NCBI RefSeq assembly: GCF_026151205.1 | Contig: NC_087072.1 | Span: 16,199,669-16,263,668 of the forward strand | DNA length: 64,000 bases | Source of the DNA: Bolinopsis microptera | Lineage: Eukaryota > Ctenophora > Tentaculata > Lobata > Bolinopsidae | Direction of reading: 5' to 3' | Program-made: the position numbers and the translations under genes | The notes under the pieces: generated by a model | The model's database searches: none | What the model saw: the letters and a program-made list of their open reading frames with translations, nothing else | Told to the model about the DNA's origin: nothing | Part shown: positions 31,301 to 39,563 of the stretch, one piece after another | How the letters are laid out: each line of letters opens with the position of its first letter | Position numbering within the stretch: the first letter of the stretch is position 1

Positions 31301-34007
31301 AATTTCAAAATTATGCGAAATTACGCGGAAAATGCTAGATTATGCGGAAATATGCAGAAAATTACAAAATGTTCGGAAATGTGCGGAAAACAATAAATTA
31401 TGCGGAAATGTGCGGAAAACGGTAAATTGTGCGATCCCGCACCCATCGCACCTAATAGTAATATGTGCCTCTGATGAAATTCACTTCCTTAACTTCCCTA
31501 ACTCGGTGTTTGGTATCTCACTGTATTCATTTCACTCTCTTATTTTTTCCATCCAACTTTTCTTTCTAAAATAGTATAAGAATAGTGTACACTGTACTCA
31601 TAGAATAATGTTCATTGCCCATTGCCCCCCCCCCCCCCCCCCTCCTAGTACAGTGTCCCTAGTGTTTTGATGCTGATTGATTGATTGAGGAGCACTATCC
31701 AGAGACATTACTCGGCACTAAAGCCTTAAACTCTTTAATTACAATCAAATATAAATATATGCTGGTCTTTTTATTAGTAGAATTCACAGAAACGGGGATA
31801 AAAGCGACCAACTTATCAAACTTCTTTTCAATCGGACAATTGCAATATAAAACCGTCCTCTGTCGTACTGTCCGGTCCCGGTAGGACACCACTTCGCGTG
31901 CAAGAAAGAGATATGCAACGTGTATCAAGGGTGTTATCGTAACTCACCATTTATTTGATGCATTAAACACAATGAACAATAAGGGTACGATCACAGACTG
32001 TGACAACTCTGGAGAGATAATTTGTCAAATAATATGATCTTCACAGATTCACTCTTTTCCTTTTCACCTCATCACACCTGCATCAACATCACACCATCAT
32101 CACACCTCGCTAGTCTTCCATGACTAACACTACTATGTAGTAATTACACTACTATGTAGTATGTAATTGCACCGTACCGTACCCCGCCGTAGTGTCCCTT
32201 TTAAACTAACCGTCTTGTTTTCAGTTTGCAACTTGGTTCTATCCTCTGTTCGGAACGTTACAGATAGTCCTCATGGTCGGATCTGTTACTGTCGCCTCCG
32301 TCCTCGTTATCAAGGCTAGATAGTGAGTATAAACCTATAACCTATTACATTATATAAACCTGTATTAGGCTAGATAGTGAGTATAAACCTATAACCTATT
32401 ACATTATATAAACCTGTATTAGTCTATGGAAAAGCGACCTGGATCCATTTTAATCCTTGTTTCCTCGATTCAGTCAAAACATGATTATATAAATTCATCC
32501 CAGCCATGTTTTGAGCATAATATCGAATACACACAACTCATTTGTGATCCTAAAAGATAATTCACACAGTATACTGAAGAAGCATGGTCAGCAACAAGGA
32601 AAGAAGAAGGGGATGAAGGGGAAGAAGCGCGGGAAGGCTCCTAATCTTGCTGAGGGTATACTGCTCAGTCTCTCTTATCTTGTGGGTGTCACCTTCCTTA
32701 TACTAACTCAGGTAAGCCTTATTGTCAATTGTATTTGTTTCTATCGTGTACAAAGCTTCAAGAAAAAAATAAGATTAAGATTTAAGATTCTGCCTTTGTA
32801 TTGCCTCAAGGCTACCATGAAACTTAGGTTTGTTTTTTAAGAAGCATTTTGTTAGCTGCGAAAGCAGGAAACACGTATTTCAGTTTCATTATTTTGTAAA
32901 TGTTTTCATAGAACAATCTCCTTAAGATCCTAATTTTACTCTTACTACGTCACATTCTATTTAACAGCACCGTCTGAAAAGCATTATTTCAGATAAATGA
33001 CTACTTACTGCCGAAGAGCGCTCAGATAAACTTCATGACAACATGCAGTGAGTGGAATATATTCAAAACATCCGCCATATTCCTGACCTCTCTTCTCAAT
33101 CAGTTTGCTATTGGTCTCAAGAATAGGAGGATACGGACACAGGTTTGGATATTCATGATTCAGGAATTTCTATAATAACTGTAAAATCTTTAATTTATCG
33201 AAAAGATTTGTCAGCTATTTTAAAGTGGCCGTGAATTTTTGGACCGCCTTTTTAATTTGCTTCAAGAAATAAAAACTGCAGAAATGATGGTACGTACGTG
33301 TGCAGCTTTCAGTTTCAACTTTACAATCTTTACATGCGGGGCTTGCGGGCGGACCTCGCTATTAATTATAGCGAGGTTTTTACTTCGGGAAGATGCCGTG
33401 TTTTGGCTTACTGTCACCAAGATGTAACTAGGTCGAACGGGGAAATTAGGTCTCACGCAGGAATTAGGTCTCACGCAGGCGCGTGATATATATATATATA
33501 TATATATAAATAACTTAAAAGCTGCGCCTGCGTGAGACCTAATTCCTGCGTGAGACCTAATTTCTCCGTTCAACCTAGTTACATCTTGGTGACAGTTATA
33601 TCTTCTCGATGGCTTGGACACTATGGCAGACAACCTTGTGGATGTCGCCGTCCACAAGGCTTATCCCTCTGCAGGGAGCAAATATCTGAACTTTACCCAG
33701 AACATAGTTCAGTTTAAATAAGCTCAATCCCTGCACCAGTGCAGACGGACCCCATTAGACGTCAGCCCAGTTGGTGGACTTACTGCAGAGGTAAACAAAC
33801 AATCAAAGCGTTTGCTGGTGTCATGATTTAAATTCACTATTCCTACAGTTAATACGCGATCTAAGGAAGAGTGTAATAAGAAGGTACGGCGTAGTGAGGA
33901 GACGAATATCTAGATCAGACTATATCGTGAGCACGTTCAGGTTACGTTCCGAAACCAGACTCTCAGAGATCACATCGCAAGTGCAACGGAACGACACCTT
34001 CGCTTGA
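22388..34007 (+). CDS. Atypical class A (rhodopsin-like) GPCR, eight exons
   Basis: Exons 22388-22522, 22636-22802, 23396-23569, 23859-23994, 32225-32322, 32570-32711, 32993-33142 and 33849-34007 (TGA) join in phase to 386 residues. An N-glycosylation site (NGT) lies in the N-terminus. TM1 is near LFLNLVILW, TM2 carries the conserved Asp (VEDLLTALIIIP), TM3 follows PLCNLYG, and ECL2 supplies the partner cysteine (HMCTWNF). The TM3 end reads LQTYAYLRPL, so the Arg of the DRY motif is absent. TM6 lacks the CWxP proline. TM7 has NQFAI instead of NPxxY, then a basic helix 8 (GLKNRRIR). ICL3 is very basic (KKKGMKGKKRGK). This is an orphan plasma-membrane receptor; the missing micro-switches suggest unusual or constitutive signalling. 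Intron 4 is 8.2 kb, loaded with transposons and an antisense sulfotransferase. Confidence 0.9.
23640..23745. repeat. TTAATTTTT AT-rich tandem tract
   Basis: About ten copies of an 8-9 bp TTAATTTT unit lie in GPCR intron 3. Confidence 0.9.
24600..25733 (-). CDS. Carbohydrate sulfotransferase, CHST15 (GalNAc4S-6ST)-like
   Basis: A 377-codon open exon on the minus strand ends in TGA at 24602-24600 and begins after an acceptor (ACCGCAG) at 25734. Residues 3-14 (IILIVIVTITIV) are a type II Golgi anchor. The luminal part has LPAQFLSEYKSFCWREEE, then the PAPS 5'-phosphosulfate loop GMPKCGSTDLYRKL and the 3'-phosphate motif ITRDPVQRLYSDYLYF, both intact. The family transfers sulfate from PAPS to GalNAc residues of chondroitin/dermatan-type chains. 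No ATG occurs between the upstream in-frame stop and the anchor, so a short first exon must lie upstream and was not found. The gene is nested antisense in intron 4 of the GPCR. The fact that almost the whole protein sits in one exon would also suit a retrocopy. Confidence 0.88.
   Translation of the reverse strand, partial: AKIILIVIVTITIVHFINTARNVGFTTTIATFTADNSDQRDLTNLLRRESPDVFNHLPAQFLSEYKSFCWREEEDSKLLCLPSVYLAGMPKCGSTDLYRKLVWHPDLVQPTAGKENHYWARKRLGKPSNHLSKGTTDPTQFSAFLNKLGPEKMEGNTNLMLLDGTQSMLWDLRGWETRYSGQNQPPYTNADLLNELTPEAKILVITRDPVQRLYSDYLYFNIGNDPNVTAYGFEAAVTKEMNRFHKCLETQDLKTCCYDSQNDPKLRLNLGIYICFIRDWKKVFGGNILVVSLEDYSLYPFPTISRIFSFLGVSQPTSQQLEDFLQNSIKENSRRKSAVKEGDMLPQTKKALQDFYGPYNRDLSRYLEDTRFLYNYQ
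26142..26282. mobile_element. 141-bp hAT-type MITE with 8-bp target duplication
   Basis: The ends GGGTATAGGACACTACGGCA and TGCCGTAGTGTCCGGTCCCC are inverted, and the perfect 8-bp direct repeat GAATTGAT flanks it (26134-26141 and 26283-26290). An 8-bp duplication is characteristic of hAT insertion. Inside GPCR intron 4. Confidence 0.88.
26471..27012. repeat. Two direct copies of a ~75-bp GGCGGGTTAAA palindromic repeat
   Basis: Copies at 26471-26548 and 26942-27012 both run from GGCGGGTTAAATTTGGCG through TTTTCGGAAAATC to ATTTTTACCCGCCAT; each is itself an imperfect palindrome. Spacing is about 470 bp. Confidence 0.85.
27013..27754. mobile_element. 0.74-kb element with ~165-bp terminal inverted repeats
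   Basis: The left arm (27013-27178) includes AATCAGTGGAGTTAA and CGGCCTACCTGGATTACC; the right arm (27588-27754) is its reverse complement at about 85-90% identity. An inner palindrome (GGGTGACGTAAGTAATATCG, 27209-27282) sits next to the left arm. No open frame; nonautonomous. Confidence 0.85.
28897..29058. repeat. Central palindrome, ~65-bp arms
   Basis: CTGTCATGAAGATGATGTAA at the left is mirrored by TTACATCATCTTCATGACAG at the right; the arms continue through CCGAGCTAATAGTCGTTACC. It lies between the arms of the element at 28088-31539, so the two inverted repeats are nested. Confidence 0.9.
29270..31473. mobile_element. 2.2-kb nonautonomous hAT-like element with 8-bp TSD
   Basis: The element starts CAGAGGCACATATTAGGTGC and ends in an imperfect inverted copy, CTAATAGTAATATGTGCCTCTG shortened by a 3-4 bp indel. 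The perfect direct repeat ATGAAATT flanks it (29262-29269, 31474-31481). Length of the duplication and the CAGAGGC terminus fit hAT elements. Subterminal regions are dense in TGTGCGG and ATGCGG motifs in opposite orientations at the two ends, resembling transposase-binding arrays. Inside are a further inverted pair (29692-29850 with 30640-30800) and a 23-bp tandem array. No transposase frame. Confidence 0.9.
30938..31250. repeat. 23-bp tandem array GGGCCTGGGTCACGGTCCCGAAA-type
   Basis: About eleven units of a 23-bp GC-rich sequence (core GGGCCTGGGTCACGGTCCCG) with a diverged interruption at 31085-31130. It lies within the hAT-like element. Confidence 0.95.
31625..31643. repeat. Poly-C run
   Basis: About 18 consecutive C residues (G-quadruplex potential on the opposite strand) in GPCR intron 4. 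A second run, 13-14 C, occurs at 44692-44705. Confidence 0.95.
32313..32420. repeat. 54-bp tandem duplication that includes a splice donor
   Basis: Two identical 54-bp units starting AGGCTAGATAGTGAGTATAA. The first spans the end of GPCR exon 5 and its donor (TA|GTGAGT); the second copies the last coding bases and donor into the intron. Use of the second donor would create an in-frame TAG at the junction. Confidence 0.95.
33409..33598. mobile_element. Foldback element in the last GPCR intron
   Basis: Arms of about 70 bp (CACCAAGATGTAACTAGGT ... AATTAGGTCTCACGCAGG, the last motif doubled) face each other across a (TA)n loop at 33487-33510. Confidence 0.88.
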
Positions 34008-34171
34008 GCCATAAAAGCCGAGTGTATAAGATTATTTGCGATATAATCGTCCTCAACGTGAGATCAATAAAAGACATTTACAATTCAGTAACGTTTACAG
34101 TTTAATACGAGCAGTATTTATTATTGTGAATCCAATGGATTTTAAATTTCAGTGACTTTTGCGTCTATTTA

Positions 34172-34525
34172 GGGGCTATCTACTTAGGACGTCCGCCAAA
34201 ATCGCAGATTTTCATACCACCCCCTTCCCCTGTCCGAGTGTGTCCGAATTTTCAATACCACCTCCCTCCCCCGGACGTCTGGATTTCCAGCTACTTTTAA
34301 GAGTACACATAAAACCAACTCAAATTCATTGTTAATAAAATTCAAAGACTTGAAATAAAATTCAAAGAGTTGAAATAAATGGGACTTTTTCGTTAATTCT
34401 GCCAAAATTTCCGGACGTCCGGATTTTCAGAAACCCCCCTCCCCTGTCCGGATTTTTCCGAAATTCCAAAACCACCCCCTCCCGATTTGCCAATTGCCGG
34501 ACGTCCTAAGTACATAGATGGCCCC
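34172..34525. mobile_element. 0.35-kb MITE with GGGGCTATC TIRs
   Basis: The ends GGGGCTATCTACTTAGGACG and CGTCCTAAGTACATAGATGG-CCCC are inverted with a few indels. A TTA triplet flanks both sides. The interior is rich in CCCCTCCCC and GGACGTCCGGAT motifs in repeated form. Confidence 0.8.
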
Positions 34526-34978
34526 TTAAGGCCTGACCTTGATCGGGAAGGATTTTAATTTTTTTGCTGTGACCGTGGTGATGTATTTCTTTGACTCTTT
34601 CTTTTTATCTATTTATTATTTGGGCTTTTCATTTGTTTTTTACCATTATAAACCGAAACGCACTTCGGAAAAGTCCTCTACTTTCTAGTTCTAACAGCAG
34701 CCTCCCTCACACTAACGTCTAACAGTTACACCTCCAGAAAAGCTTTGGCAAAGGCAAACAAATTGTTTACATATAACCATTGAATTTGAACCAAAATCAC
34801 ACAATAATGAGTCAATAATTGAAAACAAGCTTTTACTCTTACTGATGACCTACGACAATTACGACAGTATTCAAATTGAACTTGCATTATATGTTCAATG
34901 TTGTAAATTAAAATCACAGTGCTGGCAAGCATGACATTGACCGTGTCTCTGGCAAGCATGACCGTGCCTCTATATTAT

Positions 34979-35275
<297 letters not shown>

Positions 35276-35430
35276 ACCCTACTCGGCGAGGCCCAATGTC
35301 AAACTCAAATTGCAAATGCAATGGTGCATCTTCACGATCTAACGAAGATGGTTGCGAGAAGGCGAGAAGCATTATTGATAATATTGCTTCTCTTATAATA
35401 TGTAAATCATAAATGGATATTTAATGCATA

Positions 35431-35592
35431 TTTAATGATATTACGTAATCAGCTGAGGGGGGGTTTCCGAATGATTACGCTAGTGTAATTTTGACACAAT
35501 AGCTATGTGTAAAACTAAAACTGATTACAGAGGGGGGCCGGGGGGGTAAAAATGTTCCAGAAAATTATTACGTAATATGTGAACGACCCCTT
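35431..35592. mobile_element. Probable short MITE with ATATTACGTAAT ends
   Basis: GATATTACGTAAT at the left and ATTACGTAATATGTGAACG-ACCCC at the right, with G-runs inside. The end motif resembles widespread invertebrate MITEs, but the terminal repeats are short. Confidence 0.45.
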
Positions 35593-35646
35593 AGTATGTA
35601 CAATTATGTAGTCGTCCATTGTTATATATATATATTTTATAGTGGA

Positions 35647-35737
35647 ATTACTGGGCCGCGCTCAGCCTGTCATTCCGCCGAATCTCTATTCTATATGTTT
35701 ATGATTATGAACAGAATAGCCTGAGGTCCCCGGGTAA
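35647..35737 (-). mobile_element. Tiny MITE, CTGGGCCGCGCTCAGCC family, copy 1
   Basis: A ~90-bp unit from TTACTGGGCCGCGCTCAGCC to GTCCCCGGGTAA with an internal AT-rich hairpin. It is flanked by TATAGTGGA and TACAGTGGA, a 9-bp duplication with one mismatch. Confidence 0.82.
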
Positions 35738-35744
35738 TACAGTG

Positions 35745-35880
35745 GACTAGCCTAGCGCGCTACTTCGTAGCATATAGCACTTGCCTCGGGCCAACATTTC
35801 GAGAAGAAAGCGGCGCGCGCTACTTCGAAGAAATTTAGACGAGTAACTGGTAACATCCGTCAAACAATTGACAATGTAGT
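35745..35880 (-). repeat. GC-rich CGAAGTAGCGCGCGC repeat, copy 1
   Basis: The reverse complement matches 56705-56817 over about 110 bp (CGTCTAAATTTCTTCGAAGT, then TTTCTTCTCGAAATG, then a second GTAGCGCGCGC). It directly abuts the tiny MITE. Confidence 0.85.
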
Positions 35881-36552
35881 ACTGATGTCTGATAGCGTTT
35901 TTGAGTTTATTATTGATCTTTAATAAAAAGTATTCAGAGTGGTTTGTGTAAGTGCATATATTGATTCTGAAAACATTGCAAAAGATTTGATCATGAAGTT
36001 TAAAAGAAGTTATTGCAATATGCACAATTTGGGAGTGTGCTTTCTGTGGAGATAAAATCACGCATTAACCATGAATTAAATCATAAATTAGTTAAATCAA
36101 TTAAATTAGTCAATATACATTTATATTTATTAAATTTAATCATCGCCTCGTTATTAATTGACGATGTCAATTCTTATTCATCGCAGCTCGGCGCGGCACA
36201 GTAACGCATCGCGCTACAAGTACAATTACAAATCGTCTCGGTTCAGATCTAAAAATTGTAGTGCGATGCACTTATTAATAAGTCTTACTCTTAACTACTG
36301 GCTATGCACTTAACTACTGGGCCGCGCATCAAATAATTCTTCTTCGGTAGATCGGCAAGATGCACTACTGGGCCTCACCGATCTGCGAAGGATTGACATC
36401 GTGAATCAAATCTAAAAAGTAAAAACTCAACATCAGAATTATTGCTACTAGTACTACTATACTAGTTAACAGTACGTCATACATTCCCAGTCCCTTGACA
36501 TGTGATTGTGAATGTGACACACGTTGCAAATATTTTACGAGTACCACCGTTA

Positions 36553-36600
36553 ATGCACGCTTCGCGTGGACGAGAGGTATACAATTACAACGTGTAGCAA
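36553..36600 (-). repeat. GCACGCGAAGCGTGC-type hairpin repeat
   Basis: TGCACGCTTCGCGTGG next to GGTATAC and TACAACGTGTAGCAA. The same association recurs at 31890-31930, 38365-38448, 42120-42200 and 59340-59402. Confidence 0.65.
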
Positions 36601-36689
36601 ACGTTACCAATTACCATATTTTACTAAAGTTGATGTATCTAGTATTACTATTAGTAATAATATATTCTTTATTAATATTGGTATTGGTA

Positions 36690-37210
36690 ATTTGACCAAA
36701 ACCCATAATCATGGGTAGAGTGGACCGCTGCCAGTGTCTCTCTTTCCCAAACAAAAGGAAATGATATTAATTTGATTGACCGTTCTCAAATGCAAAATGA
36801 TACCGAGAATGAAATCGGTCGCTCGCTTTTCCCATTCATTCACGGCTTACGAATTGTATAATAAGTTTCGATTGATTAGGTACATCAATCAGATGCTGTA
36901 CAAATCTCTTTGGGTTGCGTTCGGGTCGATACCTAGTATTTCGGGGTAAGGGTGGTAGTTATTACTTATTGAATTAGCTGAAGTTTATTGAATCTTTATT
37001 GCCGAGTACAGCTGCCTTTGGGTAGTTCTTCTTAATAAATCTATTACAATTGTAAATGAATGGGAAAAGCGAGCGACCGATTTCATTCTTGGTATCATTT
37101 TGCATTTGAGAACGGTCAATCAAATTAATATCATTTCCTTTTGTTTGGGAAAGAGAGACACTGGCAGCGGTCCACTCTACCCATGATTATGGGTTTTGGT
37201 CAAATATCAT
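36690..37210. mobile_element. 0.5-kb TIR element (CCAAAACCCA family), left copy
   Basis: Terminal inverted repeats of ~165 bp start CCAAAACCCATAATCATGGG and include TCCCAAACAAAAGGAAATGA and GAATGAAATCGGTCGCTCGC. The unique centre (~160 bp) is present in the opposite orientation in the copy at 41245-41757. It forms the outer end of the 5.1-kb composite palindrome. Confidence 0.93.
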
Positions 37211-38237
37211 CTCTTTTTTATTATAATGTCAGGGTACTTTATAAAGTCGAAATTTAAACTGATATCTTCATTAATAAGGAGGAAGTTTCAACAATTTCGA
37301 AATTTTTCCTTTAAAAACATTTCCTTGTGTTTAGGTAAGCATATCGGTCGATCACTGACTGAATATGCCACTTAATACTCATTCAAGTTGGCATTAAATT
37401 CATTTATAATGACATTAAACTGTCGTGGCAAAGCAGAATTTGTTGGAAATCACGAATGAGCAAAATTCTCACCTTTCGCACGTGCAAACTTTGAGCGGAC
37501 GTTGCGTGCGCATTCAATATTGAATCGCCGTAACTTTTTGCATGTAATTGTTTTATATATAGCTTGATAAGCATGCAAAGTTTCAAAGTATTTCAAGAAG
37601 AACTGTAATCACAACGGCACTCTAAAGTTGACAGAAAATGACGAAAACAGCAATTTTCAGTGATTTTAGCAATTTTCTATCAATTTGGGCGTGTCCCCAC
37701 GTGTGCAAATTTTCGATTTTTAACTTTAAAACTAGCCTAATGCACAATTAATACCTATAGGAAGCAGAACTGAGCTCCACAACCCAAGGCATGGCCCAAC
37801 ACCAGAGAATACTAAATCGCAAAATTGACGTTTTTATAAAATAATTCTTCAAAAAAGCACAAACTTCAATGACGAATATCTTTATGAAGGAGCAAGCTAG
37901 AAAAACTTTCCGGTAGATTTTCAGAATGCTTGAACAATTATCTAAGGTAAAAATTTCCTCAGATTTTGAATACAATTACTTTTTAATGGTGTAAAATCAT
38001 TTTTTAAAGTTATTACTTTGTCAAAAATCAAGTTTTAAAAACGGTTAACTTGATGACGTCATCAAGGGGTGTTCATGACGTCAAATAATTTGTTTATACA
38101 ATGTAAACTAAAGTGTAAACAATTATTTTCAAGACTTGTGGTCAGAAATGGCTGTATCTTTTATAATTTTGAATCTATGGACAATTAAATACAGGCTACA
38201 ATTGACTGGCAAAGCGTCTATCCCTGAATATATGTAT
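37211..38237. repeat. Left 1-kb arm of the composite palindrome
   Basis: The sequence from TCATCTCTTTTTTATTATAA to CCCTGAATATATGTAT is repeated in reverse complement at 39564-40551 plus 41201-41244 at roughly 95% identity. No long open frame in either arm. Confidence 0.93.
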
Positions 38238-38806
38238 CACAGTGCTGGCAAGCACGACCGTTGCATTTATTGTGGGTATACTATGTTCCCCATTTACTAT
38301 TATACCCCCTTTACTATTATACCCCCTTTACTATTATACCCCTTTTACTATTATACCCCCTTTGGTACACGTTACAAGCCTCTTTTGTGCACGCGAAGCG
38401 TGCACTCCGGCCGGAGGCGGCGGCCGAAGGCCGCCGCCTCCGGCAGGAGTTTTCCAGGCACTAAGACTCATCGGAAGTCGTTCAGCAGATTTATTTTTAG
38501 TTCAAAACATTCTAATTTGATGTCAAAGATGACAGGAATAAAAAATAGTTATGTTCAGATTTTTAAGAAATTTGCATAAAATACTCGCCAGCACTGTTAT
38601 ACGAAATTCGGTAAAAAACCCAAAATCGCCATATTCAGGTGCCCTAAAAACCATGTTAAAATTGAGTTAGAGATCTGAAATTTTTCAGGGCGTCTAGACG
38701 TTGACCAACTTGACTGCAACAAAAGTTTCAGGTTTCAGGAGCATCGGGAAATGGGTTTTCTAGAACCCCTGTTTTACGACAGATTGTCGGGACATATACA
38801 TACAGA
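38238..38806 (+). mobile_element. Element C, copy 1, with a GC-rich hairpin cassette
   Basis: Starts CACAGTGCTGGCAAGCACGA and ends near ACGACAGATTGTCG. It contains a (TTTACTATTATACCCCC)n tandem, then GTGCACGCGAAGCGTGCAC and GGCGGCGGCCGAAGGCCGCC hairpins in series. A second copy in opposite orientation is at 41774-42475. Confidence 0.85.
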
Positions 38807-39563
38807 TCACCTTAATAACACCAGAATGTGTGTGTGTGTGTGTGTCTGTCTGTCTGTCTGTCCGTGTGTAATTTCCGGTCGGTTATACAAAAAAAACGGT
38901 TAGAGTTACGGGACTGATTTTTTCGGTATAGTGTCGACAAAACTCTGATGAAGCCCATAGGAAATTTTTTTTAAAATCGGCCGGTGGTAAGTGGTTTTAT
39001 TGATGGTTTTGTACCACAAATGTTACATAAAGTTGCTTGAGCAGAACGGCAAGAGTTACGGGGCCTGCTCTCTCTTTCTCTCGCTCTCTCTCATTACTGT
39101 GTAATATGTTATCTGCTGCATTTAAGTAGCGTCATAATTGGATTAGCCCGGAAGATTTGCTGTAATGTTATACCTTAAGCTTATTAGGGGAGGGAGTACT
39201 GTTAGTGTTTGGGGTCTGTTTGGACTGCAGAGAGAGAGAGAGAGAGAGTTCATACGACAATGTTATGCGTGTTTTCAAATATAATATGCGGGTGTGGTGC
39301 GGAGTTAACAAGGGTTAATTTCTATAACGATTTAAGCGGTTCAGGACGGGAGTGATGAGGTGTAATACTCGGTGTTCAGACCTTATGATCATGGAATGTG
39401 GTGCCTAATAATGATTAAATTATCCACAAGAAATAACTGATTATGAGATTATTGTTTAAGAAACTATTGGGTCACCTAATGCGGGTTTTGACTCAGCGGG
39501 TAATTACTCCTACCCTTTTTAACTGCGGCAGTGAAATCCCGGCCGTAGGCCGGGTTACACTAG
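38807..39563 (+). mobile_element. Nonautonomous Helitron-like element
   Basis: Starts TCACC after an A, followed closely by a (TG)n/(TCTG)n tract and CCGGTCGGTTATAC; ends with the hairpin CCCGGCCGTAGGCCGGG (39538-39554), then TTACA and CTAG, followed by T. Hairpin plus CTRR, A|T insertion and no duplication are Helitron hallmarks, and the TG/TCTG tract near the 5' end is typical of animal Helitrons. No Rep/helicase. It sits in the centre of the palindrome. Confidence 0.75.

Larger units (their letters stand above)
28088..31539. mobile_element. Large inverted-repeat element, right arm split by a later insertion
   Basis: The left arm (28088-28290) starts GAGAGTGAAATGAATACAGT. The right arm is present in two pieces, 29070-29269 and 31474-31539, ending ACTGTATTCATTTCACTCTC. 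The break is exactly the hAT-like insertion at 29270-31473, so the original element was about 1.25 kb with ~200-bp arms. No coding sequence was seen. Confidence 0.85.

Noticed and set aside
38238-38579. Overlapping 67-147 residue frames in element C
   Set aside because: They translate the TACTATTATACCCCC tandem and GC-rich hairpins; the mirrored copy at 42043-42238 gives the same frames.
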